NCBI GenBank assembly: GCA_030539815.1
Contig: JAUNXM010000018.1
Coordinates: forward strand, 5,764 to 23,914
Direction: 5' to 3'
DNA from: Methanobacterium sp.
GTDB lineage: Archaea > Methanobacteriota > Methanobacteria > Methanobacteriales > Methanobacteriaceae
DNA length: 18,151 bases
Part shown: positions 1 through 13,896 of the stretch, one piece after another
Numbering within the stretch: position 1 is the first letter of the stretch
Layout of the letters: each line of letters begins with the position of its first letter
The notes under the pieces: generated by a model
Databases searched by the model: none
The model's input: only the letters and a program-made list of their open reading frames with translations
What the model was told of the DNA's origin: nothing
Translations under genes and position numbers: made by a program

Positions 1-1
1 T

Positions 2-133
2 TTAAAAACTACCAAACCTGATGATGATACTAATCTGAAATCTAAAAATAAAGATTTCGATGAGGATAAAGGGGATATCTGGACTGTTCTAAGAAGCAGA
101 CTTACCAAAAAAGATGACGAAAAGGAAGATTGA
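2..133 (+). CDS. C-terminal fragment of an unidentified protein
   Basis: An open frame runs from the left edge to a TGA at 131-133 and encodes 43 residues. The translated tail is very hydrophilic, rich in Lys, Asp and Glu, with one short hydrophobic patch (GDIWTVLRSRL) about 20 residues from the end and a charged DDEKED terminus. It is followed by T-rich sequence that suits an archaeal terminator, so it reads as the true end of a gene on the plus strand. The body of the gene lies outside the window, so no family can be named. It could be the cytoplasmic tail of a membrane protein, but nothing here proves that. Confidence 0.6.
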   Translation, partial: LKTTKPDDDTNLKSKNKDFDEDKGDIWTVLRSRLTKKDDEKED

Positions 134-455
134 CTTTCATAATTAGGTTAATCTATTTTTTTCCAAAGAAAATTTACTTTGTAATATTTTTCAGAGAATT
201 ATTGATTACTTTTCAAACACTCTCCCGAAAATTTTTATTAATTAATATTTTCAACTATTTTATAGTGAATTAGGTTCAACAATAGTAAAAAAAGAATTTC
301 ATATTAATACAATTTCATATTAATTAATAACTAAATGTTAAATTTAATTTCATATTCCGTGTTTGGATAGAAATTTCCATTCTGATATTCCCAATAATTA
401 CAATGATTCAAGTAATGCTCTGGAATATTAATTGAAATTATTTGTGGTGTTTTCC
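134..455. other. AT-rich intergenic region with short repeats
   Basis: About 320 bases without a credible gene on either strand. The first part has T-rich runs (153-161 and 186-193) suited to ending transcription of the upstream gene. The middle holds repeats described separately at 295-356. The last 80 bases must contain the promoter of the Cas4-like gene, but no single TATA box stands out. Confidence 0.6.
295..356. repeat. Short direct repeats upstream of the Cas4-like gene
   Basis: The 14-mer AATTTCATATTAAT occurs exactly at 295-308 and 311-324, so the copies start 16 bases apart. Its first 11 bases recur at 346-356. The spacing of about one and a half helical turns would suit a multi-site DNA-binding protein, but the sequence is very AT-rich and chance is possible. 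Confidence 0.45.
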
Positions 456-1130
456 ATGACTAAAACCCGTTCCCAACCCCATCCAGAAATATCTCAGGTT
501 ATGATAATTCATGGACGTAACAACTTCCCCATTAGCTGGCTCAATAAACAGGGATACTGCGAGTACAGCATATACCTTGAAAATGTAAAGGGTGTGGAAG
601 TGAAACCCACCAGAAACATGGTTATCGGGACTGAGGAACATACCCGGTTAGAAATGGAATTCAAGAAGGATGCTGAACCCACCACCTTTGAAGGGATGCT
701 TGAGAAATCCCTAACCACAGAACTCTTATCCCGGGAACTCCCGGTTATATCTCATGATTATGGTATCAGGGGATACATAGATGAAATTTGGATGACTCCT
801 GATCAGTTCATCATCATAGATGATAAACCGGGAAGTAGGGCATTTTCTTCATCAATAAACCAGGTCTTCGGTTATTGCCTGGCCTTCCAGGATATGGTTA
901 AAGATGAAAGGCAAATAGTGGCTGCTTTGAGGGAAAGGGGCACTGATAACATTTTCTGGTCAGCTTACTTCGACGAAGAATCTGAAAAAGACATAATCTC
1001 ATTAATAAACCGTGTTCAGGACCTTATAATTGGAAAAAAAGATTTCATTGCAACCAATAATCCTAGAAAATGTAGAAGCTGTCGTTTGAAGTTAAAGTGT
1101 GATATGAAGGCAAAGCCTGGCTCACTTTGA
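456..1130 (+). CDS. Cas4-like PD-(D/E)XK exonuclease, stand-alone
   Basis: Predicted iron-sulfur RecB-family nuclease of the Cas4/Dna2 type, 224 residues. Visible family marks in order are an N-terminal Cys (C35, in GYCEY), a motif I His (H62, GTEEH), motif II Asp (D109, GYIDE), the D-x-K core (D122/D123-K124, IIDDKPG), the QxxxY motif (Q136 and Y140), and a C-terminal cysteine set C206, C209 and C215 that with C35 would hold a 4Fe-4S cluster. A longer frame starts at a TTG at 432, but the ATG at 456 has GGTG six bases upstream and the TTG has no such site, so I chose the ATG. No cas1, cas2, effector gene or CRISPR repeats lie nearby, so a role in spacer acquisition cannot be assumed. DNA repair or resection is an alternative. 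Confidence 0.8.
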   Translation: MTKTRSQPHPEISQVMIIHGRNNFPISWLNKQGYCEYSIYLENVKGVEVKPTRNMVIGTEEHTRLEMEFKKDAEPTTFEGMLEKSLTTELLSRELPVISHDYGIRGYIDEIWMTPDQFIIIDDKPGSRAFSSSINQVFGYCLAFQDMVKDERQIVAALRERGTDNIFWSAYFDEESEKDIISLINRVQDLIIGKKDFIATNNPRKCRSCRLKLKCDMKAKPGSL

Positions 1131-1143
1131 GCCCCATGATTCC

Positions 1144-1173
1144 CTTTAAATACCTTGTAGATAACTTTAAATA
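1144..1173 (+). promoter_or_regulatory. Duplicated TATA-like boxes upstream of tRNA-Gln
   Basis: The 9-mer CTTTAAATA occurs at 1144-1152 and again at 1165-1173. Both match archaeal TATA boxes. From the second, transcription would start near 1195, giving a leader of about 30 bases before the mature tRNA 5' end. The first would add about 20 bases. No other TATA-like element fits between 1174 and 1224. Confidence 0.55.
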
Positions 1174-1196
1174 TCACCTCTGCCTAAAAGGTGAAT

Positions 1197-1217
1197 GCTG
1201 CAGTTGCAGCCTTTTTT
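1197..1217 (+). terminator. Short hairpin plus T6 tract before tRNA-Gln
   Basis: GCTGCA at 1197-1202 and TGCAGC at 1205-1210 can pair (5-6 bp with a 2-4 base loop), followed at once by C and six T (1211-1217). The form is that of an intrinsic terminator and could end transcription of the Cas4-like gene. It also lies at or just after the predicted tRNA start site, so it may instead be part of the tRNA leader. Confidence 0.4.
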
Positions 1218-1224
1218 AATGTCT

Positions 1225-1296
<72 letters not shown>

Positions 1297-1340
1297 TTTT
1301 TCTTCTAAACAATTATCAAATGTTTTTAAGGGATGATCAC

Positions 1341-2525
1341 ATGGAAAACATTCTTTTAGTGGGTGTAAATACTCGTGCTGTGGCATGCTCCCTTAAAAAA
1401 TTAGGATACAATATTTATTCTGCTGATTATTTTGGAACTAGCGATTCAAAATCCTGCACAGACTATCAAAAATCTTTTTTGCACCAGAAACCACTCATTT
1501 CATGTGGCTACTTTGCCCAAAACTTCCATCCACACATTATCAAAGAAATGGCCCTGGAAATGGCCCATGAAGTAGACAGTATAATCTGTTGCGCAGGTGC
1601 ATCTCCTTCATGGTTCCATGCATCTAAAATCATTGGAAATAGTGACGTGGGAATGGTTGAGGATAAGTTTTTCCTTTTTGAAAAACTTAAAGACATATTT
1701 AATCTTCCCGAAACTTATCTCCCTGCAGATATCTACGAAATTCAGGAGATAATTAAAAATTACAATGAAAAGGAGTTTATTTTAAAACCACGTCACGGAG
1801 CTGGTGGCTACGGGGTGCGAATGGCTGGTGATTTGGATTTAATTTTTAAAATGGGGTATGATGGGAGGATAACGCCTGGAAAAATGAATCTGGATGACGA
1901 AATTGAATCACGCCAATGGATACTGCAGGAGTTCATTGGTGGTGAAAATATAAGTGCTTCAGTCCTGTCTAATGGGGATGAAGCCCGGACCATACTCACC
2001 AGCACCCAGATCATCGGTAACTGTGAACTTGGTCAGAAGGAGCCATTTGGATACTGCGGAAACCTGGTTCCCAACACTGGTATTGAGAATATCTCTGAAA
2101 TGGCCTCAAAAGTGGTGGGACACCTATCCCTAATAGGCTCTAATGGGGTGGATTTCATCTCTCGAAATGGTGAACTATACCTGATTGAAGTAAACCCTCG
2201 TCTGCAGGGAACATTTGAATGTGCTGAACTATCGCTGGATGTGAACATGGCAGAACTCCACCTGGCCGCGTGCCATGGACACTTAATGGAAGTCCCCCAA
2301 CCCCGTAGATTTTCAGTTAAAATGGTGGTTCATGCCAGGCATCGATCACAGTGGAAGGATCTGAACATTCCTGGTATCTATGATTTACCATACCCTGGGG
2401 TGATAATTGAAAAAGGCGAACCCATGGTCACAATTGTAACTTCCCATGGTGTAATGGAGGATGCAATGTTCGCTGCAAAAAGACTGGCTGGTATCGTATA
2501 CAATTCCGTGAAACACTGCAAATAA
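1341..2525 (+). CDS. ATP-grasp family ligase (biotin-carboxylase-related, COG2232-like)
   Basis: Predicted cytoplasmic ATP-dependent carboxylate-amine or carboxylate-thiol ligase, 394 residues. The N-terminus is a Rossmann-like pre-ATP-grasp fold (ILLVGVNTRAVA, then DYFG near residue 30). ATP-grasp marks follow: FILKPRHGAGGYG (K149 and the glycine loop 153-158), QEFIGGENIS (about 196-205, adenine-binding strand), and IEVNPRLQG (E283, N285, R287), the Mg-ATP carboxylate site. The frame extends upstream to 1239, but that would run through the tRNA. The ATG at 1341 follows AAGGGATGATC, a good binding site, and begins at the family's usual MENILLVG-type N-terminus. The gene lies 44 bases after tRNA-Gln with no clear promoter between, so co-transcription is likely. 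The substrate is unknown; ATP-grasp ligases of methanogens serve cofactor synthesis, among other roles. Confidence 0.82.
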   Translation: MENILLVGVNTRAVACSLKKLGYNIYSADYFGTSDSKSCTDYQKSFLHQKPLISCGYFAQNFHPHIIKEMALEMAHEVDSIICCAGASPSWFHASKIIGNSDVGMVEDKFFLFEKLKDIFNLPETYLPADIYEIQEIIKNYNEKEFILKPRHGAGGYGVRMAGDLDLIFKMGYDGRITPGKMNLDDEIESRQWILQEFIGGENISASVLSNGDEARTILTSTQIIGNCELGQKEPFGYCGNLVPNTGIENISEMASKVVGHLSLIGSNGVDFISRNGELYLIEVNPRLQGTFECAELSLDVNMAELHLAACHGHLMEVPQPRRFSVKMVVHARHRSQWKDLNIPGIYDLPYPGVIIEKGEPMVTIVTSHGVMEDAMFAAKRLAGIVYNSVKHCK

Positions 2526-2708
2526 GGTAAACATAGTTTTAATTAGAGAAACCTACAATAATCTTAAATTCATATCTTAAAACTATTGTAATCATATAGG
2601 ATTATATTTAAAGCAGTTATCCAGTTAAATCCAAATCCAATTTTGTATATGGGACTTTTTAGTAAATAAATGAATTAAACCTTACCATAACTATTAAGTC
2701 AGCCCCAT
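2526..2708. other. Convergent intergenic spacer
   Basis: About 180 AT-rich bases between the ends of the ATP-grasp gene (plus) and the small membrane protein gene (minus). TACAATA and TATTGTA near 2552 and 2584 could pair across a 24-base loop. There is no strong T-tract on either strand and no gene is seen. Confidence 0.5.
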
Positions 2709-2918
2709 TTATCTGAATACCACAGCTAGAATGAAAATGATGGTTCCGATTACAATTAGTAAGGTAACCATAATTTCGGCTCCGAAAACTAACATTGATA
2801 CTTTAGCCATCTTATCTGGATCTTTCTTTATCTCTTCCCAATCAAAATCATATAAAAAGTCTAAATTGAATGATTTCAATTTCTTCCACATACTTTTAAA
2901 TCCCATGATCAAATTCAT
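2709..2918 (-). CDS. Small single-helix membrane protein, unknown function
   Basis: A 69-residue protein with two parts. The first 40 residues form a charged amphipathic section (FKSMWKKLKSFNLDFLYDFDWEEIKKDPDKMAKV) with a W-K-K and D-W-E-E pattern. Residues about 43-67 form one hydrophobic helix ending in Arg. This suggests an N-in anchor facing the cytoplasm. No family is recognised. The start is uncertain: the ATG at 2918 directly follows AAAAGG, while in-frame ATGs at 2906 and 2891 have better-spaced purine-rich sites. A TATA-like GTTAATTTAAAG at 2946-2957 lies upstream on this strand. The opposite-strand frame over the same bases is less protein-like, so I favour the minus strand. Confidence 0.6.
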   Translation of the reverse strand: MNLIMGFKSMWKKLKSFNLDFLYDFDWEEIKKDPDKMAKVSMLVFGAEIMVTLLIVIGTIIFILAVVFR

Positions 2919-2945
2919 CCTTTTAGTTATTTCTAATAGCGGGGT

Positions 2946-2957
2946 GTTAATTTAAAG
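2946..2957 (-). promoter_or_regulatory. TATA-like box for the small membrane protein
   Basis: On the minus strand this reads CTTTAAATTAAC and is centred about 33 bases before the ATG at 2918. That would put the transcript start about 25 bases downstream, near 2926, giving a very short leader. Confidence 0.4.
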
Positions 2958-2999
2958 ACAGTATTCAACATATTTAATTTTTTTTGTATTAGATTATCA

Positions 3000-3042
3000 T
3001 TTTTAGGTTATTTTCATGGTATTTTAAATTTTTTAGGTTATT
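3000..3042. repeat. 13-base direct repeat in an intergenic region
   Basis: TTTTTAGGTTATT occurs exactly at 3000-3012 and 3030-3042, in the 167-base spacer between two minus-strand genes (2919-3085). It is too AT-rich for a confident functional reading. Confidence 0.35.
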
Positions 3043-3064
3043 ATGAAATAGATTTGATTTCATC

Positions 3065-3078
3065 AAGAAAAAAATTGA
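3065..3078 (-). terminator. T7 tract after the UPF0216 gene
   Basis: The plus strand has seven A at 3068-3074, read as U7 in the minus-strand transcript, about 10 bases past the stop codon at 3086. T-rich tracts of this kind end archaeal transcription without needing a hairpin. Confidence 0.5.
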
Positions 3079-3085
3079 GTTATAG

Positions 3086-3496
3086 TTACTTAATAAGGAA
3101 TATGTACTGGGAGGTTGTTGGTAACTCTTTTCTTACTAACTTTGTGTCCCCTCTGTAAATATAGATTTCCTCACCACAATCTTCATTGTTTAAAATTTGG
3201 CAAACAAGTTTGCATTCCAGTTTTCCCTTTATTCTGGAGCCGCTCATCTCAGAACTTATCTCGATATACAGTGGTAACTTCAACTGTCCCCAGGAACCTT
3301 TGTGAATTATTGAAGAAATTTTTTTAAGCTCTTTTTTCTTAAAACGATGCCGCGATCCATCGATTCCTATCACGTGGGGTTTTTCTTCCTCTAAAAGTTC
3401 TTTCAGATTTTTTCTCCGCTGGGGCAGGTGGCGGTTAAGTACCATGATCTGTTTTTTTAACAATTGGTCTTCTCGGCTTACATCTTCTCTCCTCAT
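3086..3496 (-). CDS. UPF0216 / DUF61 family protein
   Basis: A 136-residue cytoplasmic protein that I recognise as the archaeal UPF0216 (DUF61) family of unknown function. The recognisable stretch is LNRHLPQRRKNLKELLEEEKPHVIGIDGSRHRFKKKELKKI near the N-terminus, followed by a beta-rich half with LPLYIEIS and a conserved G-x-x-x-x region. The frame extends to an ATG at 3550, but MRRED at 3496 gives the usual family length and avoids a non-conserved tail. No ribosome binding site precedes 3496. A TATA-like element at 3517-3527 sits about 26 bases upstream, so the message may be leaderless. Conserved basic residues (RHRFKKKELKK) could bind nucleic acid; that is only a guess. Confidence 0.75.
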   Translation of the reverse strand: MRREDVSREDQLLKKQIMVLNRHLPQRRKNLKELLEEEKPHVIGIDGSRHRFKKKELKKISSIIHKGSWGQLKLPLYIEISSEMSGSRIKGKLECKLVCQILNNEDCGEEIYIYRGDTKLVRKELPTTSQYIFLIK

Positions 3497-3516
3497 AGTT
3501 AAGAATATATTGGGTG

Positions 3517-3527
3517 TAATATAATAT
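3517..3527 (-). promoter_or_regulatory. TATA box for the UPF0216 gene
   Basis: TAATATAATAT on the plus strand is centred about 26 bases from the ATG at 3496, which is the usual distance from TATA box to transcript start in archaea. That would place the +1 at or next to the start codon. Confidence 0.4.
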
Positions 3528-3644
3528 TGTTTAGTGTAAAACAGTAACATGATTACAACTTTGTATAATTATTGATTGATATGATAGATAATTTTTCCAT
3601 ATTGGATATTATTTCAATTACGATAGTACTTTGGGGGATATAAG

Positions 3645-3983
3645 ATGGATATCGATATTGAACAGTGCCGGGAAAATGATAAGATCAAGGATATTATCAG
3701 CAAAAGTGGGCTTCCCATTAAACATATTAAACTCTTGCTTCGTTTATCCGACACCATATACATTAATGGCATTAACTATAACGTGGTGGTTGGGGAGGAT
3801 AACCAGATTTTAATTCTCCTCATCTCATCCAAACCAGAAAACACAACTGGAGTGTTCAACACTTACTCCATAACCAACGTACTTTACAAGGTCCGGGAAA
3901 TGGAAAAGGAACATGATGACTTGGAAACCCGATGTGAAATTGAAGATGGTCTTTTTAAGATATTGTTAAATGCAACATCTTAA
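3645..3983 (+). CDS. Hypothetical protein, 112 residues
   Basis: I do not recognise a family. The start is well supported: GGGGGAT at 3633-3639 lies about 7 bases before the ATG at 3645. The protein opens with an acidic segment (MDIDIEQCRENDKIKD), then a possible helix-turn-helix-like stretch (IISKSGLPIKHIKLLLRLSDTIYI), then a beta-rich middle (GINYNVVVGEDNQILILLISS), and ends in a charged helix (LYKVREMEKEHDDLETRCEIEDG). No signal peptide or membrane helix is present. It is followed by a T7 tract and another small gene on the same strand. The helix-turn-helix idea is weak. Confidence 0.6.
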   Translation: MDIDIEQCRENDKIKDIISKSGLPIKHIKLLLRLSDTIYINGINYNVVVGEDNQILILLISSKPENTTGVFNTYSITNVLYKVREMEKEHDDLETRCEIEDGLFKILLNATS

Positions 3984-4004
3984 AGGTCGATCCACTTAAA
4001 GGTC
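3979..4004 (+). repeat. 10-base direct repeat at the end of the 112-residue gene
   Basis: CTTAAAGGTC occurs at 3979-3988, across the stop codon, and again at 3995-4004. The copies start 16 bases apart. Meaning unknown. Confidence 0.4.
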
Positions 4005-4015
4005 ACTCCCAATGG

Positions 4016-4022
4016 TTTTTTT
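4016..4022 (+). terminator. T7 tract between two small genes
   Basis: Seven T follow AATGG, 33 bases past the stop of the 112-residue gene and about 20 bases before the next start codon. It could give partial termination between the two genes. Confidence 0.35.
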
Positions 4023-4042
4023 AATCATAAAGGTACCCTCAG

Positions 4043-4453
4043 ATGAAAATTAAAGATTACCATACCCTAATTGATGAAATTTCAACTATTGATTTAGAGG
4101 CTGATTCTATTGCTGATTCCAGGCGAATTTTAGCCGAACTCAATGAAAGAGAAATGATCTTAAAGGACCTTAAAAAAAGGATCCTTAATGACATCAAAAC
4201 TATAGAACTTGAGTTCTTGGAAAGAAAACAGAAGATCAATATGAACTATGCTGATGGCCGATCACCAGGGATCGTGTCCCGGGTTCGTGGAAAGTCCAAG
4301 GTCAAAGAATTGAAGAAACTGGAAAAAAAACGTTACGAATCTCTGGAATCGTATTATGATGTTAAATATGTGATCGATGATCTCCTGGTCCAAATTCAAG
4401 AGGCTAAAGAACCACTCAATAACTACATTAAAAAACGATTATTCGGAGTTTAA
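4043..4453 (+). CDS. Coiled-coil protein of unknown function, 136 residues
   Basis: The ATG at 4043 follows AAAGGT at 4029-4034 with 8 bases between. The protein is largely helical and charged. Residues about 18-68 carry heptad-like Leu/Ile spacing (ADSRRILAELNEREMILKDLKKRILNDIKTIELEFLERKQKI). A short Gly/Arg-rich linker follows (ADGRSPGIVSRVRGKSKVKE), then a second helix to about residue 125. The basic linker and paired helices recall small DNA- or RNA-associated coiled-coil proteins, but no family is recognised. It lies convergent to the ATP synthase operon, 184 bases from its last gene. Confidence 0.65.
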   Translation: MKIKDYHTLIDEISTIDLEADSIADSRRILAELNEREMILKDLKKRILNDIKTIELEFLERKQKINMNYADGRSPGIVSRVRGKSKVKELKKLEKKRYESLESYYDVKYVIDDLLVQIQEAKEPLNNYIKKRLFGV

Positions 4454-4510
4454 ACTTATTTATTAGCCTTAAATTATTTTAATTGAGAATATAATTAATT
4501 TATCAGGTTA

Positions 4511-4525
4511 ATGATTAGAAATCAT
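4511..4525. other. Small perfect hairpin in the convergent spacer
   Basis: ATGATT (4511-4516), loop AGA, AATCAT (4520-4525). It is 58 bases past the coiled-coil gene and is not followed by a T-tract on the plus strand, so its role in termination is unclear. Confidence 0.3.
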
Positions 4526-4589
4526 ATCAGAATAGCAATTGATTTTTATAAGTTGGATTTATTAGAATAATTATCTCTAATGAATTTGA

Positions 4590-4604
4590 AATAAAAAAAA
4601 TAAG
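4590..4604 (-). terminator. T8 terminator of the ATP synthase operon
   Basis: The plus strand has eight A at 4593-4600, read as U8 at the 3' end of the minus-strand transcript, about 38 bases beyond the DUF22-like stop codon. It is the first strong T-tract after atpH on this strand and so probably marks the end of the ten-gene unit. Confidence 0.5.
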
Positions 4605-4637
4605 ATATTTTATCAGGTAATCTTAGTTCTAACCTTT

Positions 4638-5680
<1,043 letters not shown>

Positions 5681-5689
5681 ACTCTTTTT

Positions 5690-5710
5690 CCTTCCTAAAA
5701 AATAGGAAGG
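5690..5710 (-). promoter_or_regulatory. Intercistronic hairpin between atpB and atpD
   Basis: CCTTCCTA and TAGGAAGG form a perfect 8-bp inverted repeat with a 5-base loop (A5 on the plus strand, U5 in the message). It lies between the atpB stop (5714-5716) and the atpD start (5674), with the atpD ribosome binding site just 3' of it. It is not followed by a T-tract, so it looks like an RNA processing or stability element rather than a terminator. Confidence 0.7.
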
Positions 5711-5713
5711 GGA

Positions 5714-10330
<4,617 letters not shown>

Positions 10331-10346
10331 ATGAAATCTCCCCTAA

Positions 10347-10970
<624 letters not shown>

Positions 10971-10975
10971 CTTGA

Positions 10976-11458
<483 letters not shown>

Positions 11459-11459
11459 G

Positions 11460-13472
11460 TTATTTTCCTCCTATATCAGTAAACTTTCTTTTGGCACGGA
11501 AAGCCTTGAATTTTTGACTTCCGCCGATGTAAAATTGAGCGAAAAACTCAACGTAATGCAAACGCAATGCATTTATAAATGCGCCCAGTGTCTGGAAGGC
11601 CAGGTTCGCGATCTGTCCTCCTACAAAGACTATTGGTGCAATTATTATTCCAATCAATGGGATCATTTCCGCACAAATTCCAGTTAGAATGTTCACGGTC
11701 ATGGCGATCCCACCGGTTGAAAGACACAGTGCCAGGAGCCTGGCGTATGATAAAACATTTCCCAGGAAACCAGACACATCCATAATTCCAAACATACCAT
11801 TGAAGTAAACTAGCATGATTAGGCTTAGTACTAAGACACCTATTCCTGCGTACATTACTATTCCACCTCCTAAGAGGAGGTATCCTAATGCCAGTAATAC
11901 TACACCTGCTTCCAGTATAAACCACACAATCTGGGCTCCTAGAGCTTCTTTAGTGTCACCTCTGACTATGTTATTGTAGGCTCCAATTGCTAAACCCAGG
12001 TTCAGGTGAATAACACCCACCAGTATTGCGATTATTAGAATGTTTTCCGGATGTGCAAATGAGTTTATGGATGGTATGGTGGTTGGCAGGGCCATAGTTG
12101 AATCTCCCCAGATAAATCGGGGTATAAAGTCTCCTATGAAACTGTTGGTAACCAGTCCCAGTATTAAAGCCCATACTCCACATGCAATCATTATCAGTCC
12201 CATGTTGGCCATGGTTTTGCTGTTTCTACCCAGTCCCCGGAATATAATGTAACCAATGAGAGCATCGGCTATACCATAACCCGCTTCGGTAAGACAGAAA
12301 CCAAAGAAAAATGGGAATACAATTGCCATTAGAATGGTGGGATCAACTTCCCGGTAATTTGGGGGAGAATACATGTGCACAAACATTTCGTAGGGTTTGG
12401 CGAACTTGGGATTGTCCAGTTGAACTGGAATATCGTCTTTTTCCACATCAGGGTCAGTCACATCCACAATGGAATGGCCTTCTGTTGATGTTTCAATGGT
12501 TAAAAGAGCGTTTTTGAGTTTTTTCTCCGGAACCCATCCTTCAAACAAAACAGTTTTTTCAGTTTCACCAAATAAAGAAAAGACCTCGTTACGTTGTTTT
12601 TCGATTTCTAACTCTTCTTTAAGAGCTCTGAGCTGTTCGAACCATTCAGCAGACACTCCTGCCAGATCGTTCATGACTGATTCTTTTTCTTTTGAAATGG
12701 ATTCCAGTTCAGATTCTGATTTCTGTATTATTTCTGAGGGTTTACCGATGAGCCCTGAAAATTCGAATCTTTCAAACTCCATCTTACGCAACTGACTTAA
12801 AACTTCTTCATTGTGGGTTTTTACAGTTATAATAACCAGTATTTTGAATCCTTTTGATTCAGCTTCCTGATCAAAAACTACGATTTCGTTGGTTAAATCC
12901 TTCAACATTCCTGTGAATTTTTCATAGGATTCTGAGGATAGTTTTCCCGCAATAACAGAGACATAATCAGATTCTTCCAGAAGTCCGAGGTCAACATCAA
13001 ATTTGGAAAGATTACTAGCAACTCTAAGGGCATTTTCTAGTTCAGTTTTCTTAGAGTCTAACTGGTTTATTTTTTCTTCCCGGGGTTTGGTTTGAGATTC
13101 AACTTCTCCCAGGAGTCTTTCAGCCTTTTGAATAAGTTCTTCGGTATCCAGGGTTTCTACTTCTACTTTTTTAATGGGTGGGGGGTTTATAAAACCCTTA
13201 ACCAGGGGTAAAATTCCCTTCTCTTTTTTGGCCGTTGATTTTAAAAAATCAACCGTTCCTGATGTTTTCATCAAAAGGGAGGATATTTTACCGGTAAAAG
13301 GAGATGTGCTGGATGGTTTCAGGATCTGCCTCCATTCTGCGTCCTGTTGTATGCGCTCGGATATATCTTCAATCTGGACTAAGCCTGCTTCGTGAAGTGA
13401 ACTCACTGCCGAATCAGCGTACTTGTCCAAGGTGATTATCCTGAGCTTTTTCATCCTTGCCGGCTTGAACAT
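11460..13472 (-). CDS. atpI: A-type ATP synthase subunit I (membrane stator, a subunit)
   Basis: Subunit I is the fixed membrane subunit beside the c ring that provides the ion half-channels. The N-terminal half (about residues 1-365) is cytoplasmic and rich in coiled coil. The C-terminal half has about eight membrane helices, beginning with ILMAIVFPFFFGFCLTEAGYG, the family signature. The essential Arg is in LSYARLLALCL (about residue 578), with a second conserved Arg in FINALRLHYVEFF near the end. The frame could start at a GTG at 13481, one base after the atpH stop. The ATG at 13472 has GTGAG 4 bases upstream and gives the usual MFKPARMKKLRIITLDKY start, so I chose it (670 residues). Confidence 0.95.
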   Translation of the reverse strand: MFKPARMKKLRIITLDKYADSAVSSLHEAGLVQIEDISERIQQDAEWRQILKPSSTSPFTGKISSLLMKTSGTVDFLKSTAKKEKGILPLVKGFINPPPIKKVEVETLDTEELIQKAERLLGEVESQTKPREEKINQLDSKKTELENALRVASNLSKFDVDLGLLEESDYVSVIAGKLSSESYEKFTGMLKDLTNEIVVFDQEAESKGFKILVIITVKTHNEEVLSQLRKMEFERFEFSGLIGKPSEIIQKSESELESISKEKESVMNDLAGVSAEWFEQLRALKEELEIEKQRNEVFSLFGETEKTVLFEGWVPEKKLKNALLTIETSTEGHSIVDVTDPDVEKDDIPVQLDNPKFAKPYEMFVHMYSPPNYREVDPTILMAIVFPFFFGFCLTEAGYGIADALIGYIIFRGLGRNSKTMANMGLIMIACGVWALILGLVTNSFIGDFIPRFIWGDSTMALPTTIPSINSFAHPENILIIAILVGVIHLNLGLAIGAYNNIVRGDTKEALGAQIVWFILEAGVVLLALGYLLLGGGIVMYAGIGVLVLSLIMLVYFNGMFGIMDVSGFLGNVLSYARLLALCLSTGGIAMTVNILTGICAEMIPLIGIIIAPIVFVGGQIANLAFQTLGAFINALRLHYVEFFAQFYIGGSQKFKAFRAKRKFTDIGGK

Positions 13473-13482
13473 GGTACTCACA

Positions 13483-13820
<338 letters not shown>

Positions 13821-13843
13821 GATAAACGGAACTCTATTAAGGC

Positions 13844-13852
13844 TTATATTTA
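13844..13852 (-). promoter_or_regulatory. Promoter of the ATP synthase operon
   Basis: The minus strand reads TAAATATAA, a good archaeal TATA box. Transcription should start near 13823, leaving a leader of about 25 bases with the GGTGAT ribosome binding site. It is the only TATA-like element of this quality close upstream of atpH. Confidence 0.6.
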
Positions 13853-13874
13853 TCTTTTACTATTTAATTTTTCA

Positions 13875-13886
13875 AGAAAAAAAAGA
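13875..13886 (-). terminator. T8 terminator after the citrate-synthase-like gene
   Basis: Eight A on the plus strand (13877-13884) give a U8 tract about 13 bases after the stop at 13897, and end the right-hand cluster before the ATP synthase promoter. Confidence 0.55.
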
Positions 13887-13896
13887 GCATAAGAAC

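Noticed and set aside
295..356. The AATTTCATATT repeats as a CRISPR array
   Set aside because: The units are 11-14 bases, too short, and irregularly spaced, with no uniform spacers.
2552..2590. TACAATA/TATTGTA inverted repeat as a terminator
   Set aside because: The arms are 7 AT-rich bases with a 24-base loop and no following T-tract; too weak to call.
2731..2955. Plus-strand frame opposite the small membrane protein
   Set aside because: Its composition mirrors the opposite strand, it has no ribosome binding site, and the minus-strand frame has a more natural helix with flanking charges.
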